DNA from: Canna indica
Taxonomy: Eukaryota; Streptophyta; Magnoliopsida; Zingiberales; Cannaceae
NCBI GenBank assembly: GCA_034359265.1
Contig: CP136893.1
Location: forward strand, 25,738,001 to 25,802,000
Reading direction: 5' to 3'
Length of the DNA stretch: 64,000 nt
In this document: piece after piece, positions 1 through 11,000 of the stretch
Position numbering within the stretch: position 1 is the first letter of the stretch
Layout: every line of letters starts with the position of its first letter
The notes under the pieces: model-generated
The model's input: only the letters and a program-made list of their open reading frames with translations
Databases searched by the model: none
What the model was told of the DNA's origin: nothing
Translations under genes and position numbers: made by a program

Positions 1-441
1 GGTAAAGCAATAATTCTAGTGCAGATTAAGAATAATCAACGAAGGCCATATATATATATATACAAACTTGAACTGTAAACAACTTGCTGATTTTTTATTT
101 ATGAGAAAAATGGAGTAAATTACATTGCTAAAAAATTAATAGCCTTTAGGATCAAGAGAAAAACATATATCTTCACCCAGCTTAATTACCAATACAGAAA
201 TCAAGAAATTAATCAATTGTTACAGAGATCAACAAGAAAATCAGGTAGACATAATTTTTTGAAGAAACAAAAAATAACATTTAATCACCAGTCACTTGAG
301 TTGTTGTTTGATCTGCCATAGATGCTTCAGCGGCCATGAATCCAAGAATGTCTCTTTGCTAAGAGTGGCAGAGTGGAGAAGATAAAGAAGAGGCAATGGA
401 GCTGACCTGAGTGATATCAATTATTCATGTATCTTTTGGCT
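1..441. other. AT-rich sequence, no clear gene; possible 3' region of a minus-strand gene
   Basis: This stretch is AT-rich with a short (TA)n run near 50-60. On the minus strand, a pyrimidine-rich tract ending in a plausible splice acceptor (about 361) is followed by a short open frame ending at a TAA at 281-283. It could be a last exon and 3' UTR of the minus-strand coding fragment at 442-660, but that fragment has its own stop codon, so the link is weak. Confidence 0.2.
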
Positions 442-660
442 TTATGCCGCTTCCTGCAGCAGTCTTGAGTACGCTAAGTAATCAGTGGTAGCTGCCATTG
501 TCGCCGCGACGGAGGCATCAGAGGTTTGGTATCCTCCGAAGGTCTGGAACTCAAGGAGACCAGCCGGGGCAGCGAACTGCGGCACCACCTGGGAGGTGGC
601 TACGGCAACAATGGCGGCAGCTGGAACTTGGCGGAGGTGGGCCTCGAGTTGAGATTTTCT
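442..660 (-). pseudogene. Unidentified C-terminal protein-coding fragment
   Basis: Read on the minus strand, 72 codons are open from just after a TAG (661-663) to a TAA at 442-444. The frame has coherent, GC-rich, alanine-rich composition and ends in a segment reading DYLAYSRLLQEAA, preceded by FQTFGGYQTSDAS. The ending vaguely recalls C-termini of some AP2/ERF transcription factors, but I do not recognise the family with confidence. No DNA-binding domain is present upstream: within about 200 bp the sequence becomes a purine-rich low-complexity tract. It is best regarded as the 3' end of a truncated gene. An alternative is an accidental open frame in GC-rich DNA. Confidence 0.35.
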
Positions 661-1135
661 CTATTCTCGTGGAAGCTGGAGGAGGCAGAGACGAAGCGAG
701 CTCTGATACCGCGAAAGCCGGAGGAGGCAGAGACGAAGCTGCAGTGCAATAGGAAGCTGCGGTGTTGAGAGTAGGTGTAGCGGATGGACGTATAGGGAGC
801 AGGAGGAGTCAAGGTCTCAAGGGGAGTCGGGGGTGTCGAGTGCGAGCAGGGGGAGTCGGGGGCTCGGGGGGAGTCAAGGGCGTCGAGGAGTCGGGGGCGT
901 TGGGGGAGTCGGAGCAGCAAGCATAGTCGGGGCAGCAGGGCTTAAAAGAGCCCTTGCAGCCTGCAAATAAATGCTGCAGGCTTTTGGGCTGTAGCCAATT
1001 TTGCAGCCTGCATTGCAAAATCTAAATCCTGCAATTAGCATAATTGCACGTAACCAAACATCCATTAAAAATAAATGCTGCAAATTGTGTTGTCTGTAAA
1101 CATATTTACAGGCAATCAAACAGCCCCTTAGTAAC
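661..1135. repeat. Purine-rich short repeats and MITE-like sequence
   Basis: A 19-bp motif (ggaggaggcagagacgaag) occurs twice, at about 679 and 719. It is followed by irregular copies of ggggagtcgggggcgtcgag-type sequence to about 915. From about 945, the motif aaataaatgctgca occurs twice in sequence with the feel of a small inverted-repeat element (a run reading caaacagcccc near 1115). No gene is visible. Confidence 0.4.
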
Positions 1136-2364
1136 GAGCTTGACTGCAAGTCAGCCTACAATTTCATGGCTAAGCAGAAGCAATCTGGAAATACACCTAA
1201 TGCAAGCTGGAGCAAAATATGGAAACTGGAGTGAAAAATTTTATATGGAAACTCCTTTGGGGTAGATTACCTACCATAAGTTATTTGGCACATTTCAGCA
1301 AAGTGATTCAAAGCAATTGTTTTGTGTGTGGGAATGGAGAGGACTCTGCTCATCCTATCCTATTAGAATGTGACTTTGCAATGAGTTATTGGAGTAAAAT
1401 AGAACAAGAATTCAATGTGCATTTTAAATTTAGAGATATCAGAAAAGAAGGCAAATGGATTCTGGAAAAAAGCATCAAGGACAATGGTGAAAAAGATTGG
1501 TCCGTTGAACTGATTGCAGCCTCCCTCTGGCATCTCTGGAAGAATAGAAACTCAGCTTGTTTCAGTAAGAAGAAATGGGGGCTCAATATCATACTTTGCA
1601 GAGCTATATCTGACATTCAATGGAATAAGAAGAACACTGTTGAGAGTAACAACAAAACTGATGTAACTCATACTCTGCGTGATGAAAATTTAAGTAATGG
1701 TTCTAATTTCTTAATGTGGTGTGATGCTGCATGGAAGTGAAAAAACACACCTGCAGGCCTGGGAGTGAAAGTAATTGATACCTCTGCTAACAATGTGTTT
1801 GAGATTAGTAGTCATAAGAAAGTTGACTCTCCCCTAGCAGCTAAAATGTGGGCTATATGGATAGGCATCTGTGAGGCAAAAAAGCTGGGTTTGAAGCACA
1901 TAAGTTTGCACACATATAGCTTGCAATGCATAAACATTCTCAATAAATTGTGTAAGCCTCCATGGTTTTTACATGGCCTTGTGCAAGACATTTTGGAATG
2001 TATAAAAGATTACAATGGTCTTAGTCGGAGACATATCAACAGAGAATACAACAAAGAAGACCATAATCTTGCTAAGAAAGGTCTTGATTTTGCTACTCAG
2101 GAATCCTTGATACAAGCCTACAACTGCAATGACCCAGTTATTGTAAATAATCAGTACATTTGTAATTCTCCTAGGCATAATTTTACTTCAGTTTCTACTA
2201 ATATTTTGGCTGATGTAAATGAAGGCATTGAGGCCTGCAAGGTTGTAAACTCTTTGAATGATTTCAATAAAATTACTAAGGTTCAGGAGGAATATATTTC
2301 AGCTTATTCTGAAAGTGATGAGTGCATGACAAATGGTCATCTGCCTCATTTACCTTTCAAATGA
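1136..2364 (+). pseudogene. LINE (non-LTR retrotransposon) 3' fragment: zf-RVT and RNase H
   Basis: The conceptual protein begins with a stretch ending WSKIWKLE, then shifts frame near 1215 into GVKNFIWKLLWGRLPT. This is followed by the cysteine/histidine cluster CFVCGNGEDSAHPILLEC typical of the zinc-binding domain found after plant LINE reverse transcriptases. After about 1700 a plant RNase H-like (RVT_3) domain follows, starting CDAAW and reading on through AGLGV. One in-frame TGA at 1738-1740 interrupts the RNase H domain. The frame then stays open to 2364. Everything upstream (endonuclease, reverse transcriptase) is missing, so this is a typical 5'-truncated copy. Family assignment is firm at the level of RNase H-bearing plant LINEs; the exact clade is not determined. 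Confidence 0.8.
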
Positions 2365-3258
2365 GTTGAAAGTGACCTTTACCTGAGTTATTTCATATAA
2401 AAAAAAATCATCCTCATCACCCAACTCCTCCACACATTCAATTGGAATTTGATTAGATTTTACATGAAACTATATATGCTTTAAGGATTAATTGTGCGCA
2501 GAGATCCATGCTAATATTTATTTGGAACTCTTATACCAATAATGGACTCTTATACCAATAATAGAACATGTGTATGACTCTAGGAAAGTTAATTATTCTC
2601 TTCAATTCGAAGCTATAAAGTTCAGCGTGATCCATTGAAGTTATGCGGTGTCCAAAGTCTGCAAATGAGTATATACATCTACATGTTTTATATGTATGCA
2701 ATGCATGCATATATATATATATATATTGCTTTTAGATAAATAATAGACAGCAAAACTATATGATATATACATGTAAAAATATATTTATCAAGTTGGAATA
2801 TGAGCAAGGATAAAAAGCTTGTCTTAATTTTTTTCCTCCACTTGCACCAGCCAAGCAATTCAGGAGATAAAAAATACAAGGATAAAGGTGCCATATGAAA
2901 AGAGAGGCAAGTTTTTTTTTAAAAAAAAAAAGAGAGGCAAGGCCACACAGCAAGAAAGAAGAAGACGCAGAGAATATCTACGTACTGCTTCTTGGCCACA
3001 ACCATCAAAGGTTAAAGTTTACATATCGCTACATACACTTTAGGAAAGAAGACGAAGAATAAAGGATATAGTGATCATATACTATCAGTGTCCCACTTCA
3101 TAATCAAAAAGACTTAGTGGTTTTTACCCCTAGGTTAATTTTATAATGAATCAAAATTAATTAGTTACTTAGTTTATGTTTGTAAATCAAGAGAAATCAG
3201 TTATTTTTCTAGAATCTTGACCATATTGAAATTGGTTTTTGTATATTCCTAGAATCCA
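2365..3258. repeat. Copy 1 of a duplicated leader-exon segment, minus strand, in AT-rich DNA
   Basis: Positions about 2610-3030 are recognisably similar to 8560-8905, in the same orientation. On the minus strand both copies start with a methionine at the sequence MVVAKK (ATG at 3003-3005 here) followed by YVDILCVFFFLAVWPCL, a basic start and hydrophobic stretch like a signal peptide. In this copy the frame is broken after about 25 residues by an insertion of roughly T10/A10 flanked by a direct repeat (aaaagagaggcaag, about 2898-2941). A (TA)n tract lies at 2708-2727. This looks like a duplicated first exon of a secreted or membrane protein gene; the rest of the gene is not found. Confidence 0.5.
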
Positions 3259-3700
3259 AGCGCGATCATGTCTTACACACACCGTGAGCTTGGTTTGATC
3301 CCAAGCGCAGTCCTTGGCCCCAACGCCATTACTTATGGTCTCAGCATCATTAAAGACCTCAACGACCCCAAGCGCGGTCCTACCTTACGCTCCCTGTGAG
3401 CTCGGCTTGACTCCAAGCGCGGTCCATGGCCTCAACGCCCTTGAAGACCTCAACGATCCCAAGCGCGGTCCTGCCTTACGCTCCCCGCAAGCTTAGCTTG
3501 ACCCCAAGTACGGTCCTCGGCCTCAGCGCCATTATTCACAGCCTTGACGCCCTTAATTACTCTCGGCCTCAACGCCCTTATTCACGGTCTCAACGCCTCC
3601 ACCTACAACCTCGGACTCGAACGACTTCGAGGGAGATCGAATTTAAAGGACCATCAGTCCTATGAGTGACTACCGAACAGTTAACCTCGGTCCTAAGTCT
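3259..3700. repeat. Imperfect tandem repeats in a Ty3/gypsy-derived region
   Basis: The motif ccaagcgcggtcc recurs at about 3301, 3369, 3412 and 3459, and a diverged version near 3503, with intervening gagctcggcttgac and cctcaacgccctt motifs. Spacing varies from about 40 to 70 bp. This kind of repeat is common in non-coding parts of Tat-like gypsy retrotransposons. The short open frames across it are repeat translations, not genes. Confidence 0.55.
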
Positions 3701-4788
3701 ACCTTTGGCAGGAATCTAGCCTCAAACCTAAAGGAGGTCCACGATCCTAACAGGTACCGACTAGCTGGCGTCGGCCAAAGAAATGCCACTCTTCGACCGA
3801 ACAACTACCGGCCTAAGTGACACACCCGGCTCTAAAAGAGTTGGTCAACCACATAACATCGGCATCTTTCAAACAATCTACTCACTGCAAGCAAAACATC
3901 ATGAAGAGCGAGCAAAAGCATCAAAATTGAAGCATCATAGAAAAATGAATATATATTTACAAGCCCGCAAGGGGTAGATATACATTCACAAGCCTGCAAG
4001 GGATAGATATACATTCACAAGCCCGCAAAGGGTTGACATACATTCACAAGCCCGCAAGGGGCGGACGTACACAAGCCAACAGAGGATAATTATTCGAGAG
4101 AAGATATTCCATTATTACAATAGCATTTCTCTAGCCCTACCACTTTTGATGCCATTGAGAACAAGGAGTTGAAGCCCAACTAGTAGGGCTACTTTCTCCC
4201 CCTTACATTGTTTTACCAGATCGCGTTGACCAGGAAATGTGGTTGACAAAATGGGGAGGATCGAATTGTTAAACCATAAGAAGATGTTAGCATAACCATT
4301 GGAATGAGACAGACACTGAAGTACCGGCCTTCAGAAGCAAGACAAGCACACAACATCCTCCTCGCCACCAGGCTACAAACGCCGCCACATAGTTGCATAA
4401 CTTCGTAGGGCTCTCTTGATTGCCTATTGTTGACCTCGCTCACTTCATCTTCTTCATAAGCCTCGTGACGTGAATCCACAACAATCCCTAATCTATTTAC
4501 TGCCTAAGGTCGACGTCTTTCTTCCCCATCAAACCGATGATGTGAGGAACCTAGACAAACAAAGGATGAGTCTACACCCGCTCAAGGCCGACCTCAACAA
4601 AAGACAATGTCAAGAAAACTCACCAAAGATGGTCGAGGGCAGACATGGTGATGAGCGAAATGGCGAGATCACCAACGAGGATCCACGGATGGAGAACTAG
4701 ATGAATGAAAATTCGCAGCACTCCCCATTCCATGCTAGAACCTTGGGGCGCATGGAAAAGGGAGAGTGGGGAGGGGAGGGGGGAGGGT
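3701..4788. repeat. Gypsy-derived non-coding sequence with a 29-bp tandem array
   Basis: At 3961-4076 a 29-bp unit starting aagcccgcaaggggtagata is repeated about four times (starts at 3961, 3990, 4019 and 4048). The rest is moderately GC-rich and has no coding signature. A purine tract at about 4756-4788 (gggaggggaggggggaggg) immediately precedes tgttaaagatcc and is a plausible polypurine tract next to an LTR start. Confidence 0.45.
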
Positions 4789-5640
4789 GTTAAAGATCCG
4801 AAAAGAGGCAACCTCCACATATAACAGTTGTTAGCCACACTCAGTTAATGGGACAGATCCTAGCCACCGGCAACGGGCATCCAAGTGTCTCAAAAAGGAA
4901 CAACTAAATCTCCAAGCCATAATTACCCCTTATCAAAATTAAATGTTGGACAGACGCTGATAGGCGACAGACACGTGAAAAAAGGCATCCATTCCCCTAT
5001 AATCGCCACACCGAGCACAAAAATCGAAGAATCACGAAATGACAAAATCGAAGCACATTGAATTCTCATATTTCAACAGTTTGGCTAAGGACAGAACACA
5101 ATGGGTACTCATATACCAGCCCAAGGTTAGGAGCTCGGCAAAACTAAGAGCTTGATAAAACAAAGAGGTCGACACATTATTATAGATTGACATGAAGTCC
5201 TCGGACTCCAACCAAGTTCGGGGGCTGTGGACTCGACTAGCTCTTTGGGCCCGACCAAACTAGGTCTGAAAGCACCCCAACTCATGAACCAGACTCAAAT
5301 CGAGTCAAGTACAACTTAGCCCGGGGATCCACCCGACCAAACAAGGATATCAACATCCTTCATTTATTACTAGGGATTTGATAGTAATGAACCCCCGACC
5401 TAAGGGATAATCATCGACTCATTCAGGGCATATCCCTACGAGAATCTGGGACAAATCATCGCCAAACACTCAGACTTGCCCCATAAAATAGGCATCACAT
5501 ACATCAGGTATACTCTATGTTCCAATTTCTATACCCATCATCTGGGATCCCCTCTCACTTGAGTGTCGGAGCCGCGTTGGATCATGAGACACGGAGGCTT
5601 ATAACACCCCCGACTTCAGGCGAGAACACTATCAAAGCTT
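4789..5640 (+). mobile_element. Probable LTR of a decayed Tat-like Ty3/gypsy element
   Basis: The segment begins TGTTAAAG after a purine tract and includes the phrase ttcgggggctgtggactcga, a sequence style I associate with Tat-lineage LTRs in plants. No second LTR copy could be matched by eye, so boundaries and identity are tentative. RNase H/integrase remnants of a Tat-like gypsy element follow downstream. Confidence 0.35.
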
Positions 5641-5709
5641 AAGTGTTGACAAACTTTATCTCAAATATGACAAAGCACAATGAAGTCCCATGTGAAACTG
5701 TACTCTATG

Positions 5710-5899
5710 GTATGTTTGCTTCATTGGATAGGATTGGATAATAAATGAGGGTGGATTGGATATAAATTTTTTAAATTCGGTGTACACTAGATATAATATC
5801 AATTTTATACTCATTTTCTTCTAATCCATGCACTAAACAAACAATGAATATTAATCTATCCCTTATCATATCATTCCTTATCCTATGAAACAAACATGC
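5710..5899. mobile_element. Short MITE inserted in the gypsy RNase H sequence
   Basis: The left end reads gtatgtttgcttcattggat and the right end, reverse-complemented, reads gcatgtttgtttcataggat, giving terminal inverted repeats of about 20 bp. A ctatg motif lies on both sides (5705-5709 and 5901-5905). The element separates two parts of a gypsy RNase H reading, with the coding sense resuming at about 5905. The length of about 190 bp and AT-rich interior fit a non-autonomous DNA element; the superfamily is unresolved. Confidence 0.55.
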
Positions 5900-7000
5900 A
5901 CTATGGGTGTTGTATGTCAATGGATCCTCATTGATTTTGAGTGGAGCATTGTACTGGTGGTTACAACATTAATAGGGGAGACTATCGAGTATGTTGTCTA
6001 ATTCAATTTTGTTGTAACCAATAATGAGGCTAAATATGAGGCTTTTTTTGTCGGGCTCTCTTGCTAAGCTTGCAATTCAACTTGATGATAGGGGAAGACA
6101 CCTTAACAATATACATGGAAATACTTTCAACATCTTCCATAGATTCTAAACTCGTAGTATTGGCTCATATGGACGAGTTCTAGCTAGGTTGATCCAATCT
6201 TAAACTACAAGGTGTTCTAAGCTTTTCCATAGAATTGGCCAGAGGCAAGAAGATTGAGAAGAAAGGCCATGCGATATGAATTTATTGAAGTGAGGTATAA
6301 GTAGTTAATCCTTACCACTGTTTCTTGAAACCCATCGAAGTAGAGGAAGTCTTACATGAGCTACATAAAGGTTTCTGTGGGAGCTATACAGGAGGATGAA
6401 TGCTAGCACACAAGGCCTTGCGACATAACTACTCTTAACCCATAATGAGAATGATATTGCCCAAATGATTCAACAATGTGAGCAATGCTAAAAGTTTTCC
6501 ATTGGGGCGGAAGTACTAGTGGTTGTAGCATCACCCATTCTTGCCCTATCACCCTTCGACCATTTGAGGCTAGATCTCATCAGATTTCCAATTGCTAGCA
6601 AACGAAGAAAATTCATGATCATTGCAGTTAAATACAACACTATATTGGTAGAGGTAGAACCACTTGCCAAGATCATCAACCCAAAAAATGTTAGTCTCAT
6701 GCGGAAGAACATTATCGACATATTTGGCACCCCATACATCATAATTACTCGCAACAAAACACAGTTCACGAGCAAACAGTTTGTCAATTTTTGGTGAACA
6801 TAGCTCACCAAGCATCATTGCACAAGCTACATAGACAAAGACAACATGTTAGAATCATATTGGAAAGCGCTCAATCCCTCAAGACATCAACCAAGGGACC
6901 TACCACTAGGAAGTGGACAAAATCAAGCATTGACTAGCCTCTAGTCGATCATACGTCGAGACTTAAAGATAGTCCTCAACCACTTCTGAAAAAAGAATCT
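5900..7000 (+). pseudogene. Ty3/gypsy (Tat-like) RNase H and integrase remnant
   Basis: Around 5908-6060 the translation includes LYVNGSS and, after decay, NNEAKYEAFFVGL, hallmarks of the retroelement RNase H domain. From 6350 to 6490 the histidine/cysteine zinc finger of integrase can be traced across frames (start LHKGFCGSYTGG). From 6519 to 6797 one open frame covers the integrase core: first catalytic aspartate in LRLDLIRF, then EPLAKI, then IIITRNKTQFTSKQF. The second catalytic aspartate, normally in a TDNG context, is replaced (TRNK), so the enzyme is dead. Several stops occur upstream. Expected gag, protease and reverse transcriptase are absent. Confidence 0.7.
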
Positions 7001-8554
7001 CAATTTTTGGGATGATTTAGATTGTTCAAATAAATGTCATCATGCTAAATGCTCAAAAATTTAAATCTTCGATCCAACTCAGCTAGACATTGAAAAATGT
7101 GTCTTCCACCCTCGATCATTACAAGGGACTCTACTAATGGGATAATCCTTTACCTAGAAATGAAATAGGTACCGTGATTCTTTTGAATGGTGAAAATGAA
7201 GTAAAATAGGTATCTTTCTTCCTCTCTCATGTTGGCGGGATAGCACAACATCATCACCACTTCAATTTTTTCTACACCCATAATAATGTTCCAGCTTTGA
7301 GACAAAGAAGAAGAAGAATTTGAAGAGTCTAGAGTGGAACGATTAGAGCTTGACTTCTATACCTTGCCAAAGAAATTGGGCTCAAGAAAATAATGAGGTG
7401 AAGTTGAAGCGTAGTACACCAAACTAACAAAATTTGTAGGATCTATTTTGTTGATCGAATGTAAAAGGAGAGACCGAAGTAGGAGGGGGCAAATGAGACC
7501 CTTGTCCACCTTGTAACTTAGGTTTTGGTGAGAATATTCCATCAAATGCAGAAAATGAGGTGTTTGTTACTATATATGACTATATATTGGGTTTGGATCC
7601 CAAATCAACAACCAAGGGACTAGTGATGGGGTCATTTTTTGGACTTCTCATTTTTCGTTACCAATCAAGCTAGTGCCTCTTCGTGTCGAAACTAGACTCT
7701 TTGTGTTAGTAGTGGAAGCCCAACGGTGCTGGTAGGGCGAGTTGGTATAGCCCAACCACTATCCTTTTAGTGTATGTGCTTGGTCCAATCACTGTCGGTC
7801 AATGTGGGCTTGGCCTAATAGTTATCCGCTGAGTGGGGGGGGGGGGCTGTTTTGACCTTGACGAGTGTGTGTGGGTCATTAATAATCATTTTGACACATG
7901 GTTTGACCTCTATGCCCACCAAAGTCGTATCAAAAAGACAATTTATTCGACATTGGGCAAAAAAAGGAAAAACATTCACAGGGGGAACATAACTAGCATT
8001 TTGCTACAATAATTCTACAAATTTTTGTTGATTAATACTAACTTAATCATTGCAGGTCGCTCCAATAGACCCAACCCCCAATGAGTTCTTTTGCAAGAAT
8101 TGGTTGAATTAGGCTTGGGAGGTCTAACTCCAATCTGATCGATCATACGTACAATTGTTCTCGAAATTGAGAGTAGCGACAAAAATTGAGTCTTTCCGCT
8201 GTCAACCAAACAAGTTATTAAAATGGTACTTTCCAAAAAGTTATATTTCTTATGTAATTTTTCATTAACTAGAACGACACCTTAATTTTTTTGTTTTTGT
8301 TTTTTATGCATAATATGCTATAACTTTAGTTGAGAACTAGTTCATGATTTGTCCCCATTCATATATAGCAAAAATTAAAATATGAGTTAGGGTAAAACGA
8401 CGTTTGATGCAGTTTCATATCTTTTTGGTGAGATTTTCCTATTAATCTTGCTCTTTTGGTTGTGTTGCTTCTCATTATTGTAAGCATAGGTTATGACTCA
8501 AGGAACTGTGGTTTTTAACATACATACAATTAAGCTGCTCATCACCAACGCCTC
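7001..8554. other. No gene recognised; degenerate retroelement-like sequence
   Basis: No reading frame here has recognisable domains. A run of about 13 guanines lies near 7837-7850. The sequence style around 7690-7900 resembles LTR or untranslated retroelement sequence, but no matching partner was found. Confidence 0.4.
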
Positions 8555-8905
8555 TCCAAGCTATAAAGCTCAGGAATCTCCACTGAATTCGATCCCCAAT
8601 CTCCAACCTTCCAATTGAAAGTTATGTGGTGTCCAAAGTCTGCAAACAAGTAGATAAGCTTTAGGTAAATAATAGAGAGTATATATATGTGGAGAATTGG
8701 AAAGATGAGGAAGAATAAAAACTTTTCTTTTTTACCTCCACCTGCAACAGCAAAGCAATTGAGGAGATCAAAAACCAGAAGGATAAAGGTGCTAACTAGC
8801 AAGAGAGGCAAGCAAGGCCACACAACAAGAAAAAAGATGCAGAGAATATCTACCCAATGCTTCTTGGCCACAACCATCAAAGGTTAAAGTTTGCATATAG
8901 CTAGG
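8555..8905 (-). pseudogene. Copy 2 of the duplicated leader exon (signal-peptide-like)
   Basis: On the minus strand, an open frame from 8880 down to 8542 encodes 112 residues. It begins MMVVAKKHWVDILC and continues into a strongly hydrophobic segment, FFLVVWPCLPLLLVSTFILL, compatible with a signal peptide. It is alignable by eye with the segment at about 2610-3030, including a shared upstream motif (tatgtggtgtccaaagtctg here). The product is not recognised. The design (short basic start, hydrophobic core, cysteine afterwards) would suit a first exon of a receptor-like or secreted protein, but no downstream exon is visible within several kilobases on either copy. Confidence 0.4.
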
Positions 8906-9166
8906 ACCATGTATTATCTAGTACTATAAGAAAAAGAAAGATGCAGAGAATATCTATCTATCATTGTTCACTCTTCACAGTTAATCATGCAGATTAATTA
9001 AGTGGTGTTAATTGTATAATGAATAAAAAATGAGTAATTACTCGGTTTATATTAATTTGTAAGTGAAAAGAAACTAGTTAGAATCTTGACTGTGTCGAAA
9101 TGATGGTGATTGGTGTGTAGGAAAGCTATTCAAAGTTTTGGTGCGATATATTTTGGAATTAATATA
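8906..9166. other. AT-rich spacer
   Basis: No gene or structured repeat is seen beyond short AT-rich tracts. Confidence 0.5.
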
Positions 9167-9713
9167 GGATAATTATCTAAATATATCCTGAACTATGCAC
9201 TTTATCTCATTTGTGATGAATTCTAAAATATTACCAAATTGTATCCCGAACTTTGATATTAGTCTCAATTACATCCTCCCGTCAACTCTCCATCAGCAGC
9301 ATCGTTAAGGCGATAACGTGGCGCTTTGACGTGGATTAAAATAATATTTTTATTTAAAAAATATAAAAAAATTATGTTAATTTATATTAAATAATATAAA
9401 ATATTATATTATATTTTATATTCAAAAAATCTCTCCATGTTCACTCCTGACATGGCTCGGAGTGATTTTTAATATAAAATAATAAATATTATTTTATATT
9501 ATTTAATCTAAATTAAAGTGATTTTTTATATTTTTAAAATAAAAATTATTATTTTAATCCACGTCATCGTCTTAACGGTATTGCTGACGGAGAGTTGACG
9601 GGATAATGTAATTGAGACAAATGTTAAAATTCGGGATAGAATTTGATAATATTTTAAAATTAACCACAAATAAGACAAAGTCCATAGTTCATGATATATT
9701 TAAGTAATTACCC
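9167..9713. mobile_element. MITE with long terminal inverted repeats (about 550 bp)
   Basis: The left end starts ggataattatctaaatatat. The right end, reverse-complemented, starts gggtaattacttaaatatat. Similarity between arms can be followed for more than 200 bp, including caattacatcctcccgtcaa, the ctctccgtcagca region and gacgtgg. The centre is extremely AT-rich. Such long inverted repeats without coding capacity fit a Mutator-like or related foldback MITE. I could not identify a convincing target-site duplication. A sequence at 24064-24200 shares the same terminal motif. Confidence 0.75.
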
Positions 9714-10824
9714 ACTTTATAAGTGGATCCTTTTCTTATTGTTGGTAATAATATCTACCTATCGAGTCTTTTCATGCTACCAATATATGCAGCAATAAAT
9801 GCTCATGGTGGTGATGATAATCAATTCTCCATTCATTATCCAACATATACACTAATATCCTTTTCTATGGTTGGTAGACACAATAATGATCAAAGAACTA
9901 AGTTTTTTTTTGTTAGAGGAACTAAGGTTTTTTTGCATCGTTTTGATTTCACCCAAACTAAATTGATTACGAAAACGTGTTTGGTTAATTCAATATTTTC
10001 ATGGAATCAAATCCAAACCAGAATGAAAATAAATTTATGTGAAACTAATTTTCTTAAGAAAAATGAAAATGTTAGAAGGTTGTTTTTTATAATTTTAAAA
10101 TCATTGTTTTCAAAATCAAAATATCATCTCAAACTTATAATTGTTACTATTTTTATAAAATGGATCAATTTATAAATAAATCAAAATATATTTAACTTAC
10201 AAAAATTAAAACAAAAATCACCATATTAAACTCAAACTAGTTTCTCAAATTGACAAAATAATTGAACTAATTTATATCTAATTAAACAAAACCTATTTTT
10301 TAAAATAACTCAATTTTTCTAAAGTCTATCTCTTTATAATTTAATCAAAACTAATTTTAGACCATTCAAGTTGATTTTAAAAAAAATATATATATGATTT
10401 TTATTAGCTTATTTTATATCTAATTAAACAAAACAAAATCTTAAATTACTAATAATGTAATTAAATTTTGCACGGTCATATTAGCAAAAAAATAACTTTA
10501 TAAACTAGCTACGAATAATAATTAATGTTTATAAATCTATTAACTAATTTACTATTTATTCAATATTAGAAGTATCATCTAATAAAAATCAATTTTGTTT
10601 TCTATAATCAAACAAGTTTTCACTAATTTCAACCAACTAAATTTGATATTATTTTTAGAAAACTAAAAACTAAAAACCAACCAAACATATTTTTAGACAA
10701 ACTGAAAATTAGAAATCAAAATCAAATTTCTGAAATCAAATTTTTATTTTCATTGAAATCAAATAAAAAATAATTTTCGCTGATCAAATAATAACTTAGA
10801 TATCATTTAAGTATACCTTGATCA
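9714..10824. other. AT-rich DNA without genes
   Basis: Composition is strongly AT-rich with many tttaaaa-type words. An open frame of 150 codons at 9723-10175 is lysine/asparagine/phenylalanine-rich, has no recognisable domain and is most likely chance. Confidence 0.5.
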
Positions 10825-11000
10825 CTTGATTGACCATGGAAGCAAAGTTTGTAGCTCCAGAGGAGGCTACTAGAGAAGTTGAATGGCCAAGAATTTATCC
10901 ACATCTTTTTTTTATGAAAAAACCATTTTTAATTATTTCACCCCATTATAAAAGTAAAGCACCTACTATAGGGTTCGTAGCAAAAAAGCATAATACCAAA
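10825..11000 (+). pseudogene. Ty1/copia RNase H fragment
   Basis: The translation begins TMEAKFVAPEEATREVEWPR, which matches the well-known copia RNase H context (an acidic residue after an STMEAE-like motif, then ATREVEWL). It continues through a recognisable but diverged segment to about 11000. No integrase or reverse transcriptase precedes it; this is an isolated scrap. Confidence 0.6.

Noticed and set aside
3961..4076. Regularly spaced repeats that could suggest a CRISPR array
   Set aside because: The 29-bp units are directly adjacent without unique spacers, in plant retroelement DNA.
6488..6818. Minus-strand open frames over the gypsy integrase
   Set aside because: The integrase motifs are on the plus strand; these are shadows.
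9723..10175. 150-codon plus-strand open frame
   Set aside because: Low-complexity, AT-driven composition, no domain, and it lies directly after a MITE.
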